DNA of 64,000 bases from Nephrocerus scutellatus (Eukaryota; Arthropoda; Insecta; Diptera; Pipunculidae): contig OX352762.1 in assembly GCA_947095585.1 (NCBI GenBank), positions 12,751,969 through 12,815,968 on the forward strand, in the 5' to 3' direction. Position 1 is the stretch's first letter. Every line of letters begins with the position of its first letter. Under the pieces are notes generated by a model. It had not been told where the DNA came from and ran no database searches. It saw only the letters and a list, made by a program, of their open reading frames with translations. A program made the translations under genes and the position numbers. Positions 53,191 to 64,000 of this stretch are shown here, piece after piece.

Positions 53191-54689
53191 TGCATTGTTG
53201 CGCATACGACAACAAACCTTCTATTGAAACACAAGGTTGACTGCAGCTCTGAGAAGAGTTCGAATAATCACATTTCATTGAAATTCCCTGGTGCACTTAT
53301 TATAGTTCAGTCTACATATAAGTTTCGTGTCACTTTTTAATTTATGTCATAGAAGCTGGTGTTTGTGAGTCTCTATTAGTGAATCGTAACATCATAGCAA
53401 TTATTCCGTCGGAGTTCTTTGTCAAATCATGGAAATTGCAGGACAGACAGAAAAGAATCACACTTCAGAAAATATCATCAGATCTGGTAAAAATGAAATG
53501 TCGCTTACTTAAAGAAAAAGAAATGTGACAAAACGTGCAAAAATTAGATAAAGAATAAAGAATTTTGTGTCAATAACACCAAACGCTGTCTGGGTCACAC
53601 AGACCATTCTTCTTCTTCTTTTTCCGCTTTGTTTCAATTTTCAAATATCTTATAGAAAATGTGTTGTTTTATAACAAATGTGTTATGATGTGTTATTGTT
53701 TTGTTTAAGTATTTGGTTTTTATTTTTCAAAGAGTATTTCAGACAAAGTGAGGTGTGTTAGATGCGAATTCAAGTAGATGTGCATCACAGAAATTCTTAC
53801 TTTAATTATAAAACTCAATGAGCTAGTTATTGTCTAATCAGGGAGAAGAATAAATAGAACATTTGACTAGTCATAGAAATTGGCAAAATAAAAGTGTTTA
53901 TCAAATGGAATGGAAATTATGGATTTTTAACTTTTGGTTCCTGCTCATTATTTCTTTTCGAATTGATGTTATAATTTATATGGTACAAAAGCATACGTTA
54001 AGCGTTAAGAACATTCGCTTTTTTTTATAAGGGTGCAAAGCCCTTAAGCGTATGTACGTTTTCACAAAAAGCAATCTTTGGCATAGCGGTCAACTAATCG
54101 ATAATGAAATTCACTTCCAACATGCTGGCCTATATCAATGTTGTGTCTTGTCACCGTTGATATGTATCGTTGTTTTCAATTAGAGTACAAAATAACAAGA
54201 ACAGTAAAGTATACTCTTTAGAACATGAACTATAAGATATCCCTATGAACCATGGCGGTTGGTGCAAATCCAAGCAAAAATAGAAAAATATTAATTATTA
54301 ATTGCACATACCGGACCTGTGCAAAGTTACACGGAAAAACAGCGAGGAGTCCACTACAACAAATACTGAGGGAATGATCACAACAAACTGAGGTACGAAT
54401 CTTGGTATTATCTCGAGCAAAAGGCTCAATGAAAAGAAAGGGCTTTTGTACAAATGTAGGAAACCAGTCACCAGATTTTTAAGTACATTTTAAAAATTAT
54501 AACACCATGAAATGCTCTGTCCGGCGACAAAGATATGGACGACTTCTACCATCAACTAGATACGGCTCTGTAACAAGTGAAACGACATAAAAATCGCTCT
54601 TGGGTCCCTTAATGCAGAGCTCCTTACCACATGCGTCACAAATATTGAAATCCTGAAGGTGGAGCGTTTTTTTATAGTCTAACTCTAAG
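53191..54689. other. AT-rich stretch with one LINE 3' end
   Basis: At 54,020-54,060, 'ataagggtgcaaagccctta' is the 3' terminus of the CR1-type family F, without coding sequence. 54,300-54,690 may be degenerate LINE linker belonging to the following element, but no motif is clear. The rest is unrecognised. Confidence 0.45.
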
Positions 54690-56045
54690 GATTACTACTT
54701 TAGAAATTTTGAAGTGCAATTCAGCGATGACAATCCCGCAAACACACCCGTAGACGTGGATATGTTTACCGGGACAGCTGTTGTCGGTGATTTAATTATG
54801 AGTGGAAACTCTAAAAAATCATCGGGCACTGACGGGATTTCAAATTTCCTGCTTAAAAAGCTGCCGGGTATAGCAATTTTGATGTTAACCATCATATTCA
54901 ACAATTGCCTTAACAATCGATACTTCCCAGACAACTGGAAGGTAGCCAAAGTAGTACTAGTACCGCAGAAAATCGACCGCTCCAGTGTAACTGGTTACCG
55001 CCCCATAGCTTTACTGTGTTGTATCAGTAAAGTATTGGAGTCTTTGATCCGTAAAAAGATCAATGCGTATTGTTCGGAAAGAAATCTAATTCCTTCCTTT
55101 CAGTTCAGCTTTCGAGAAAAGCACTCTACGCTGCACCCTCTGATGAAGTTTCACAGTGACGTCACTCGAGGACTGAATGTCAAAAGTAATACAGTAGCCT
55201 GTTTGTTAGACATCGAAAAAGCTTTCGATAGCCTCTGGACAAACGGGCTTTTGTACAAACTTATTAGATTTGGTTTCCCCATTTATATTGTGAAAATAAT
55301 TAAAAATTTTCTTTTTAACAGGGTCTTTTTGTACAGGTGTATGACAGCCCATCGACAAGGAAAAGGATTAAAGCTGGACTTCCCCAAGTCTCCAGACTTG
55401 GACCAGTCCTATTTAGCATCTTCACGGCGGATCAACCCACCAATACAGCCGGAACAAGGACTATGCTTTACGCGGATGACTCCATCACGTATGCCGTTTC
55501 CCGCTCTCCTGAGATAGCTGCCCGAAGAGTGGAGGAACACCTCCGAAATCTTTGGGAGTACTACCTGAAGTGGGGACTGAAGATCAACGCCAACAAAACG
55601 GAACTCATCTGCTTCCGAGTACCAGCAACCAAAACAAGGATAAGAAAAATCGCAAGCCTAGGGCTATCCCATATGGTTCACCGTCTCACCAACAACGATG
55701 AAGAAGATCTCTCTATTTGAAAGGAAGGTACTTAGGATCTGTACAGGACTCTGGAGGGTGCCAAACAGCTATAAGTTTGTGTCGACTGCAAGACTTTACG
55801 AAGCAGCTGGTCTGCTGCCAATAACCGACCACTTGTTCCAAATGGCGCGGAAATTCGTCGACGGATTGAAAACTCATCCAAGTCCTGAGATGCAAGGACT
55901 GAGAAGCGAAGAAATCGAGCACAGTCACCGGTACATACACATCAGATGATTCACAGATGCTAGATTCGACGACATCCTTAATAATCAAGACGTCTCCTTC
56001 TACTTGAAGGCCAGCAATCAACATTACAGAGGCTGAAGATCGCCC
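54690..56045 (+). pseudogene. Jockey-type LINE ORF2, RT to C-terminus
   Basis: The RT of a 5'-truncated Jockey-type element is readable in three frames. Frame 1 (54,714 to about 55,325): 'SSGTDGISNFLLKKLPG', 'FPDNWKVAKVVLVPQK', 'GYRPIALLCCISKVLESLI', 'ACLLDIEKAFDSLW'. Frame 2 (55,325-55,720): 'KAGLPQVSRLGPVLFSIFTA', 'TMLYADDSITYAVSR', 'GLKINANKTELICF'. Frame 3 (55,698-55,949): 'LFERKVLRICTGLWRVPNS', 'RLYEAAGLLPITDHLFQMAR'. Motif A and YADD aspartates are intact, while the PQG motif reads PQV. Frameshifts at about 55,325 and 55,705 and a deletion before frame 3 inactivate it. Confidence 0.9.
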
Positions 56046-56274
56046 TGTTTATACCCCTCTTATATTTTTTTCATTTTTATTTTATTTTAAAATTTATTGT
56101 TTAAAATTAAATTGCTTTAAATATAACATGTAGTATATTAAGTAGTCAAAAATATTGTTTAATAATAAGCAATACAAAAAAAAGACAATGTATATACGTC
56201 GGGCCCCTATTGTTGAGCCGATACTTATTAATAATAGTTATAAGTTTAGTTTTAAGTCAAAATTGTATAATACC
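56046..56274 (+). other. probable 3' UTR of the Jockey-type LINE
   Basis: AT-rich sequence with 'gggcccctattgttgagccg' and 'atagttataagtttagtttt' follows the stop of the ORF2. It ends where the minisatellite array begins. No poly(A) tail is visible. Confidence 0.55.
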
Positions 56275-56530
56275 TAACCCCACTTAAGACTCTATAAAAA
56301 TGTCCTCAAAACTCTCTCAAAACCACAACAAGATCCTCTCAAGACGACCTCAAAACTCCCCAAAGAAATCATGACCTTCTCAAAACCTTCTTAAGACTTC
56401 CCCCTAAAAACCCCACAACACCCTCTGAAACCTTTTTCAAGCCTACTCTTTAGACCCCTCTCAAACCGCCTCAAAAGCCCACTCAAAACCATTGCACGAC
56501 CCTCTCACAACCCCATCAGAACCCCATAGG
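56275..56530 (+). repeat. 11-bp minisatellite array D (CTCAAGACCCC type, degenerate)
   Basis: Units such as 'cctcaaaactc', 'cctctcaagacg' and 'ctcaaaaccat' are recognisable but more diverged than in arrays A-C. It is followed by a 120-bp-family piece at 56,545. Confidence 0.7.
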
Positions 56531-56544
56531 ACCTTTCAAATATT

Positions 56545-56690
56545 TACTGAAAAAGTTGTCATTTGTGTGCAAAGTTTGAATAAAATCGGGTTAAACGGTA
56601 TATGGGTTAAAAATTGGTTACAATGCTTGGCGACAAACAAACAAACACATTCACGGGGACGCGAAATTAATATAGACAATTTACAAATAA
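56545..56690 (+). repeat. 120-bp family end piece and tail
   Basis: 'gtgtgcaaagtttgaataaa', 'atcgggttaa', 'atgggttaaaaattgg', 'cgacaaacaaacaaacac' and 'gcgaaattaatatag' match the tail at 0.9 kb and 58.3 kb. Confidence 0.78.
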
Positions 56691-57289
56691 AGAAGGCTTT
56701 TACAAGTTACATTAACTTTTATTTTATTTATTGAGTCACTAACCCGCAACAAATTATCTAAACTGCATGCTTTAATGTGCTAAAAAAACTGTTTAGAGAC
56801 AGACGCATTCATACGCCCAAAAAATTCTGATTTCGACTCATGAAATAGGCTAAGAAATTATTAATAGGATCACCTACAACTACCTTTCAAGTAGGATGGA
56901 TGATAATATGAGATACAGAACTCAGCACGAACTAAATTCTACTCTTATTTAAGAGTAATTAACCTTGCTTCAAGAAAGTACAATGACTTCTTGAAACCAA
57001 TGCACCATCAAAGGTGTCAGTCTGGAGATCAAGGTTGAGGGTCACGAATGCACGATTCATCACAAATGACAATGATCCAATACGCATTCCAGAGCGACAT
57101 AATATGATTTTAATAGCTCGTTAGTGATTAGGTAAGAGAAAGTGTGGTTATGATCAAGTTGCCAGCGTTCATTAACATTTGGTAAGGACTAGGAGGTAAA
57201 GATTTTGATGTCAAAGTCCTCATTTAATTATATAATTGCCATTGTCTGTTTGTTTGTCTATCTTTATAGATATAACGCTGAGTAGGTGG
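56691..57289. other. AT-rich stretch without recognised features
   Basis: No gene or repeat is recognised. Confidence 0.5.
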
Positions 57290-57500
57290 CGTAGGAGTCC
57301 ATTTATTTACGAAGAGTTCATATTCACACCATATGTTCGTTTAGTGCTCCGATATGCAAGTTACGCTGGACTCAAGGTATTTATGGTCTGAGAGTGCTGG
57401 CATTGCGATAGCATAAATGGCGAATTGTTGAATGGTAAAATGGTAAAAAAAAGATTCCGAAATTTTCGACGGGTTCTCACTACTGGTCTATATATATAAA
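57290..57500 (+). repeat. partial copy related to the 7.7-8.4 kb repeats
   Basis: 'attcacaccatatgttcgtt', 'tagtgctccg' and 'tctatatatataaaaaa' resemble the ~190-bp units at 7.8-8.0 kb. Confidence 0.55.
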
Positions 57501-57529
57501 AAAAAACAACCCATAAAAATTACACGGGA

Positions 57530-58345
57530 CGTTCGCTCCAAAAACTTTCCAAAAAATGTTGTCCATCGGAGATACACATGTGCATTAAATGTAAAGAAAA
57601 TCGGGTTAATTTTTTTGAAAAATTTTTATGGGCCGCACGACCTCGGCCACCAAAATTTATGCAAAAAGTGTTGTTGGAGATACACACGTATATAAAATTT
57701 AAAAAAAAATCGGGTAAAGTTTTTTGAAAAATTTGTTGGGGCCCATTGACCCTGGGACCCGGGGTCTCCAAAATTTGTAGAAAAAGTGTTTTTCATCGGA
57801 GATACATACGAATATAAAATTTTAAGAAAACCGAGTTAATTTTTTTAAAAAAAATGTTTGGGCCCCACGACCCTCCAAAGCCTGTCTCCAAAATTTTTGC
57901 AAAAAGTGTTGCCCATCAGAGATACACACGTAAGTAAAATTTTAAAAAAATCGGGTTATTTTAAAAAAAAAAATTTGGGGCCCATTGATCCTGGTGCCCG
58001 GAGTCTCCAAAATTTTGACAAAAAGTGTTGTCTATCGGAGATACACATGTGCATTAAATGTGAAGAAAATCGGGTTAATTTTTTTAAAAAAAGTTATGGG
58101 GCCCCACGAACCCGGTTCCGGGGTCTCCAAAATTTTTACAAAAAGTGTTGTTTATCAGAGATACACATGTGTATAAAATTTGAAGAAAATCGAGTCAAAT
58201 TTTGTAAAATACTTGTAAGGGAGCCCCTCGACCCCGAGGCGAAAAATCGGAGATATGCATGTCAATAAAATAGGACCTTAGGAAGTGGGTTAAAAATTGA
58301 TCGTAAGATTCCACGACAAACCCACAAACAAACAAACAACCCTTG
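57530..58345 (+). repeat. 120-bp tandem array, seven units plus tail
   Basis: The marker 'gagatacaca' (or a variant) occurs at 57,569, 57,677, 57,799, 57,919, 58,038, 58,158 and 58,250, giving periods of 108, 122, 120, 119, 120 and 92. Each unit has a T-run/A-run, a 'ggggccc.acgaccc' block, 'tccaaaattt' and 'aaaagtgttg'. The common tail ('gaagtgggttaaaaattgat', 'gattccacgacaaac') closes the array. Open frames through it are repeat artefacts. Confidence 0.92.
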
Positions 58346-58494
58346 TGAAAAGATTATAGAGAATTTCAAAATGAAATTGTGTTTGTATGTTATTTATAGA
58401 AGCTCTTTAACCGATCACGTTAAATCTTTGCGTAGGAATTTTATACCATACTAGCTGACTCGACAGACGGTGTGGTGTGCTGTCCAACTATTCT

Positions 58495-58905
58495 TTTTTC
58501 TTTTTGGGTTTTTTGGGGGTCTTTTGGTGGTCTTTTGAAGGTCTTTTGGCGGTCTTTTGGTTTTTTTAGTTTGTTTGGGGGTCTTTTGAGAATCTTTTTG
58601 GGGTCTTTTGGTTTTTTTTTTTGGGTTTTTTGGGGGTCTTTTGAGAATCTTTTTGGGGTCTTTTGGTGGCCTTTTGGCGGTCTTTTGGTTTTTTTTGGGT
58701 TTTTTTTGGGGGTCTTTTGGTGGTCTTTTGAAGGTCTTCTGGGGGTCTTTTGTAGGTCCTTTGGGGTCCTTTGAGGATCTTTTGGGGGTTTTTAAAGATT
58801 ATTTTGTTGGCCTTTTGGGGTTTTTTTGGGTTCTTTTGGGGTATTTGGGGATACCTTCTGTGAGTCTTTTGAGGGTCTTTTGGGGGTATTTTGTGATTCT
58901 TTTGA
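58495..58905 (-). repeat. 11-bp minisatellite array, CAAAAGACCCC type, reversed
   Basis: The plus strand reads as 'gggggtcttttggtggtctt'-type repeats. It is flanked on the left by 'ttaaccgatcacgttaaatc' (58,408), also found beside the 41 kb array, and on the right by a CR1-type LINE end. The long open frames over it on both strands, rich in F/G or K/P, are compositional. Confidence 0.87.
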
Positions 58906-58939
58906 TATACCTTATTGGTGAGGTAAATCGAATTCCTGC

Positions 58940-59300
58940 GTGTCACTGTTTTATCGCATTTTCCACAAGTGGTGTTCAAAAGAAATATCTAAATGCATTC
59001 TGCCAATTCTCGAACCCATCCGTAGTACCCGTGCCTAAACTCGAGCCCCATGGATGCACTATTAAGCCTATTTTCGGACGTACCACTCAATTCAGAGATT
59101 CCTTCTTTAGCCGCACAATAGCTATGTGGAATGAATTGCCTGAATTTGTGTTTCCGCATTTGTATGATCTGCAGTCGTTGAAGACACGCGTGCATAGACA
59201 TCTCATCTTTTTCTCGCTCTAATTTCCTAACGCCCACGACGTGCTTAGCATTATTAGGGTGCAAATCCCTTGAGCGTGTGTATATTTAAAAAAAATATTT
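58940..59300 (+). pseudogene. CR1/Jockey-superfamily LINE 3' end (family F)
   Basis: Readable: 'PHGCTIKPIFGRTTQFRDSF', 'FSRTIAMWNELPEFVFPHLY', 'DLQSLKTRVHRHLIFFSL', stop, then the 3' end 'ttattagggtgcaaatccct' and an A-rich run near 59,287. It is nearly collinear with the copy at 1.6-1.96 kb. Confidence 0.85.
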
Positions 59301-60829
59301 CTTTCTTTCCCAGGACAATATCGAACAAAACAAAAAAAGGGATTACGCAAATCCATCGTTCGAGTCGTAAGTTATGGTTGCGAGTTCATACAAAAATCCT
59401 ATGAAAGACGCACTTTCAGTTTCTTCCGAATTTTCCAATTTTCCGGGCAAATTTTCTAATTTTTTTCCACATGAATCTTATTCGGACTATGGCGAACATT
59501 ATAAAATAAAAATTAGCCAAATCGATGCAGCCGTTCTCAAGTGATGCGGTTACCAACGAACAGCATTTCATTTTATATATATAGATTTTCTCAATTGACG
59601 CACTCACTGACACCAACTTTAGCCATTAAACGAGGAAGTAACTGGAAAGGAATAAGAAATTCTTATTTACACATAAATAACCGAATTTCAGTACACTCAC
59701 CCGCATGTTACACAAACAGATAAATCAACACCATTATGATATGGATATAAAAATGCGTGGGTAGTGTTATATCCACGTAAATAACCACAAAGTACAGAAG
59801 ACTCCAGCAACGCCAGAGAGTTCCTAATTAATATTTGTTTCGGGAGCTTTACGTAGTTACTGTCTTGAGCAAATGTCAGAAGGTATTTTTCGATTACATT
59901 TCGGTTTGTTTGTGTGTGTATGTAACATCAAAGAATTATTCACGAAATTCAATTATCAACTTGTTTCATTAGGAATCTCACGCCAAACAAGAGAGATAAT
60001 CAAGATAGCAACAACCATGAACTATAGTACGAGTAACTGCTTCATGAAATAGTAAAAGTTTACTAAATACTTGAGGACACCATCTTATGATAACATTGCA
60101 TTACTTACATATGTAGTTCATTAGTTTGGTTTTTGCTATGTATTGTTGTTGATTAAGATCCCTGTAGACTCAGTTAAGAACGAACTGCATTTGCTTCAGG
60201 CTATTAGTTGAACCGCAGAGAAAAGGAATGAACAGTGAACTTTCATTTACTTTGACGATTCCAAGGACATTTTCTTCCTTCAGTTATCGATAAAAAGATA
60301 AAAAGAAAATATCTATTATATTGAATCAGAATCACATATGCTGATTGTCTTACGTAGTGGCAATGAATTTTGTTTTATATTTTTTATTTGTTTATGCATT
60401 TCATGCAATTGCAAAATAGTCTTTGTCCTCATATTTGTTGAAAGAATTTGGGTAAATTCATTCAGTCATTTAAAAATATTCAAAGTACCTTTTAAGATTA
60501 ATTCATAATTTTGTTATTCGTAGTCGTAGGGTGGGGTGAGTGGTTGAATGATCAGCTGGATGGGGTGGGAGGGGTCAGTGTGTTTGCGGCAGTGGTCGTG
60601 TGTGCAGCCGTGCAACGGCTTTCTTTTAGCCAATATTGAAAGGTTAAAGTATATGTTAAGTACGCGTACCTAATACAGGAAAAAATACACATTCTTGTAT
60701 TATATTCTTGCCAGTTAACGTAACGTAAATGTAAAATAAAAAGAAATCAGTGTGCTTCTATCAGAACTGATCACACACTGAGACGCAAAACAGACTTTGC
60801 TTATATTCACGTAAATTCAACGCCGTAAC
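59301..60829. other. AT-rich stretch without recognised features
   Basis: Short open frames without domains. A (TA)-rich patch lies near 59,575. There is no evidence for a gene. Confidence 0.5.
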
Positions 60830-61555
60830 GAAAAAGGAAGCGTATGCGTTGCCCCACATAGAAGGGTTGTTGAGTCGCCTACAAAACACCTGGTTCTTCT
60901 CATGGATCGATCTGAAAGACGCCTTCTAGCAAATCCCATTTGAAAAAAAATCCTGAGAGAAAACAGCATTCACAGTCCCTGTGTCGGCCTATGGTCAAGG
61001 CTCAAAGATAACATTACGATCTCCTTGTCTGCTCTTCAGACCATGATCGCCACATAGTTTTGCTAGAGGTCATTGCCAGATGTCTCGGGGAGGCTAGCTT
61101 TACAGGGTAAGTTTTGTTTTTAAAGAAATAAAATACCTTAAATACATTGTGGGCGAAGGGTGCCCTAGGACAGATCCAGTTAAGATGGCGGCAGTGGAGC
61201 AGTTTCCGGTATCGAGGATTCCGAAACAACTCAAACGGTACTTAGAATGACCAGATGGTATTGCAGGTTTATACCAAATTTTTCGATCATGGATCATGTG
61301 CCAATGACGGAATGAAGAAAGTCAAAGAACCTTAAATGACTGACGAGGCAAATAAAGCACTTAAGAGAATCTCAATACAGCGTTTATTTTGACATACCCA
61401 GACTTCACAAAAAACATTTTTATATTCAGTGCGATGCATCGAAGACAGAGTTATCTTCCAGATTGTCACGGAAGGTAGAGAGAGACCAATAGCTTACATC
61501 TCTCAGAAAAAATTGCCTAAACCTTTTTTTATCTTTATGACAAGCGCGCTGTCTT
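60830..61555 (+). pseudogene. Ty3/Gypsy-type pol remnant (RT and start of RNase H)
   Basis: Broken frames read 'KEAYALPHIEGLLSRLQNTW', 'FFSWIDLKDAF', 'KTAFTVPVSAYG' at 60,835-60,990. Near 61,020 there is 'CSSDHDRHIVLLEVIARCL', then 'MTRWYCRFIPNFS' near 61,250 and 'HFYIQCDASKTELS' near 61,420. These are the fingers/palm, thumb and RNase H entry of an LTR-retrotransposon reverse transcriptase, in order. The YxDD catalytic box is lost or unreadable. No LTRs, gag or integrase are attached. It is an old, inactive fragment. Confidence 0.8.
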
Positions 61556-61559
61556 TATC

Positions 61560-64000
61560 TTGGCTGCGACTTGTCTAGAGTCTCGTCTTAAGTTCTTCGG
61601 CTTCTTCGGCTTGGGTTTTGGTGGACAGATTAAAGGTATACGAAACGAGACAAGTAAGTTGATCTATAAATGCAGGGTGCTAGTTCCAAGGGCGGCTTGC
61701 TTGATCAGCACGAACATCGACTTTCTTCCTATTCCAGAATTCATAACGAAAGACATGATGGCCCTGTTTATTGAAGTTCTGATCGAGAGGGGAACACAGA
61801 TTTTCATATGTGCTTCAGTATATTTATCCGGCGACGACGACAACATTCCGCCCTTAGAGTTCCAGTAGCTTATAGAGCACTGCCGGAACAGAAACCTTCA
61901 GTACCTCATAGGATACGATGCAAATGCACATCATGAGGTCTGGGCAGTAACGGCATCAATAGAAGGGGTGAGTGTCTTTTAGAATATCTTATTAGTAGTA
62001 ATATAGATATACTAAATAAAGAATCCAAACCAACCCTCATAAATGCGATTCGCGAAGAGGTACTTGACCTCACTCTTTCCAGTCAACTTCGTTGAAAACT
62101 GGCAAGTGTCCGACGAAGCTTCGCTATCAGACAATCAACAGATCAGGTTTGACCTTCCTGGCAAACTGACACATGCTTCTTCTAGATATGATCTAAAGTC
62201 CACGGACTAGAATCTATATCAGAGAATTGTCCTCACTAAAGTAGATATGCTTGTCACATCTATTAAATCCACAGGGGACTTAGAAGAGACAGCATATCAA
62301 CTAAATTATGTGTTGCTCTCTTCCTATCATGACAGCTGTGTCCCTAAAACCAGCTTGTGTAGACGAAAAGTGGAACGACCAGTCAGAAAGAAAGTGAGAC
62401 AACTCTTCAACTCTGTTTAACGCACAAAGAGTTGTGACGAATATAGGTTCGCCCTTACAGAGTACAACTCTAAATTAAGACGATCTTAACGTGCCACTAT
62501 GTGGATACATTGTAAATGATATTTACCTTTAAACCAAGCAATAGGCCTAGTGAGATTCCTTAATCACACAGACCTATATATATATATATATATAAAATCA
62601 TTTGTCCTCAAAACTATGGAGAGACTTCTTAATGTATATATTAGAGGCTGCACTGCACTCAAGTCAGTCTTCGTACAGGAAAGGCAAAAGCACAGTAGGT
62701 GACATTCACTATCATTCACTATCTTGTAAATAATATCCAAGGAAGTGGCGCTGTGTGCCTTCCTCGACATTAAAGGCGCTTTCGATAACACTGGCTCCGA
62801 CTATATGGCAAGGGCAATCAGTAGCAAGGGGATCGAAGACTCGACCAATCATTAGATAAGGGCCATGGTTGAAAGTCGAGATATTATTTCCTCCTCGGGA
62901 TGAGTGCTTTTGTATGTGACTTCAGTTATGGGATGTCCTCAAAGAGGAGTGCTTTCTCCCCTTCTATAGTCACTAGTCATTGACAGTCTTCTAGTCGATC
63001 TTCACAGACAGGCTACATAGCCATTGGGTATGCGGACGGTTTGGAGATTTTTATTAGTGGTAAACACTACACTATCACTAGTGTCGTGCAAGGTGCTTTA
63101 CTACATGTTTTTGTCTCGTGCAACAGAGAAGAACTATCCGTTAGTCCTGGCAAAACCGTTCCAGTGCCTTACACGAAAAGAATACTGGTAGATGGTAGGG
63201 ACATATTATCATCAAAGGCACCACGTCAGAATATTCCAGTGAGGTTTAATATCTCGGTGTCATTCCTAATAAACGGCTAAACTGGAATTCTCATATCCGC
63301 CATCAAAAGCGCTGCTAGAGCCTTGTGGGCCAGTAGACTCCTCTACGGCAGAACTTGGGGTCTAAATCCTAAAATGGTACATTGGATTATGGTTAGACCT
63401 TTTATAACGTACGTGGCCATTGTTTGGTTGCCTAAAGTTCTTTGACGGATAACGGCATATAAGTTTCAAAAGCTACAAAGATCTGCCTGTCTAGGTACAA
63501 CAGGTGCCATGTTCACCTGCCCTATACGACAGCACTAGAAGCTGTTGTAGGACTTTCACCCCTTCTATTCTTCAACAGGAAGACGGCTGCTAGATGCGCA
63601 ATTAAGCTGTAACTAGAATTCGGGTACAAACCGGGTGACTATGTGGGTCATCTGAAAATTCTTGAATCAATTCTTGGAAGAGACATGTTCCCCGACATTA
63701 TGATCAGGGATCACTGTTTCTGTGTTCATAGGACCTGAATCCTACTGTGGTGTCAACTGGGCTGCCGCAGCACTGATAAATTGTTGGGAAAACAAACTTC
63801 GTCTGGGCCACGCGGAAAGCGTCCTGGGGCCTAGGCAATTCAAACAATTAATCAAGGAAATACTTAATTTTAATAGGTATAGCATAAGAAAGCTGGTGAG
63901 TTTTCTAACAGGTTATTGTAGCTTGCGATATCACCTTAACAAAATTGGTGTGGTCTCAGAGGCAGAATGTAGATGAAGAGTCATCCGAGCACATTATTTG
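61560..64000 (+). pseudogene. LOA-type LINE ORF2, nearly collinear but broken, runs off the window
   Basis: The endonuclease reads 'RVLVPRAACLISTNIDFLPI', 'TQIFICASVYLSGDDDNIPP', 'IGYDANAHHEVWAV' and 'EASLSDHQQIRFDLPGKLTH' (61,660-62,170). The linker follows. Near 62,570 a (TA)n microsatellite at 62,575-62,596 sits in the RT start. Then come 'GKSTVGDIHYH', 'PQRGVLSPLL', a YADG in place of YADD near 63,030, 'YLGVIPNKRLNWNSHI' near 63,255, 'LWASRLLYGRTWGLNPKMVH' near 63,330 and 'TALEAVVGLSPLLFF'. The end ('LRLGHAESVLGPRQFKQLI', 'KLVSFLTGYCSLRY') is the C-terminus up to the window edge. Many frameshifts are present. Confidence 0.87.

Noticed and set aside
53429..53510. Small ORF starting 'MEIAGQTEKNHTSENII' as a first exon
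   Set aside because: Only 26 codons, with a possible donor (CTG|GTAAAA) but no promoter, no partner exon and no conservation evidence.
51870..56045. One Jockey element spanning the endonuclease at 51.9 kb and the RT at 54.7 kb
   Set aside because: The intervening 2.4 kb contains an unrelated minisatellite and unassigned sequence, and I cannot show that both pieces are of one family.
57858..58268. 136-codon open frame with internal repeats
   Set aside because: It follows the 120-bp repeat unit exactly; the protein repeat is a by-product of a 120-base period being divisible by three.
58495..58905. Telomere-like TTTTGGGG words
   Set aside because: The unit is an irregular 11-mer (TCTTTTGGGGG-like), is interstitial and occurs in both orientations; flies are not known to use such telomeres.
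58472..59000. Long open frames on both strands, rich in Phe/Gly or Lys/Pro
   Set aside because: They lie within the 11-bp minisatellite, whose composition lacks stop codons in several frames. No domain is present.
60830..61555. Complete LTR retrotransposon
   Set aside because: No LTRs, primer-binding site, protease or integrase were found; the distant gag piece at 44.8-45.1 kb is on the other strand and 16 kb away.

Overview
This 64 kb window looks like a gene-poor, transposon-packed stretch of an insect genome, most likely a large-genome fly. The evidence is the mix of decayed elements: LOA/R1-type LINEs with RNase H, Jockey- and CR1-type LINEs, two other endonuclease-bearing LINE groups (RTE-like, and a type with a 'GLRQGDGL' reverse transcriptase motif), mariner and Tc1 DNA transposons, Ty3/Gypsy fragments, a tRNA-derived SINE and a 5S rRNA-like pseudogene. 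The DNA is AT-rich. I recognise no intact host gene. The species call is an inference. Element clade names come from motif recognition only, not from a database search. Layout: 1-9 kb holds a mariner remnant, SINE copy 1 with a clear target-site duplication, CR1-type 3' ends, several tandem-repeat families and decayed LINE endonuclease/RT pieces. 9.7-12.05 kb is a LOA-type ORF2 with RNase H. 12.5-15 kb carries RTE-like and LOA fragments on the minus strand. 16.7-18.9 kb is a LOA copy whose 5' part is inverted against its 3' part, followed by SINE copy 2. 19.5-20.1 kb has two phase-0 open segments with canonical splice signals, the best candidate for host coding sequence. 20.8-21.5 kb is satellite-like. 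23.9-25.8 kb is a LOA element split between ORF1 and ORF2 by a CR1-type LINE. 27.9-31.7 kb contains two inverted 11-bp minisatellite arms around a 2 kb centre that includes the 5S-like pseudogene. 31.8-35.3 kb is the best-preserved element, a CR1-type LINE on the minus strand with an ORF1 remnant, an almost open ORF2 and a poly(A) tail. 37-39.3 kb is a 'GLRQGDGL' LINE joined to a SINE. 41-49.2 kb contains Tc1 pieces (one split by a LINE), Jockey and Gypsy fragments and an apparently mosaic LINE. 50.7-53.2 kb has an RTE-like LINE, a LINE endonuclease and a minisatellite array. 54.7-56.3 kb is a Jockey-type ORF2. 57.5-58.9 kb holds a 120-bp tandem array and another 11-bp array. 60.8-64 kb has Gypsy pol and a LOA LINE that runs off the window. 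Nothing here forms an operon or pathway. What connects the pieces is nesting and decay: LINEs inserted into other LINEs, into Tc1 and into satellite repeats, with most reading frames broken by frameshifts, stops and internal deletions. The recurring novelty is a set of tandem repeats (11-, 118-, about 120-, about 155- and about 190-bp units) scattered at several loci in both orientations.
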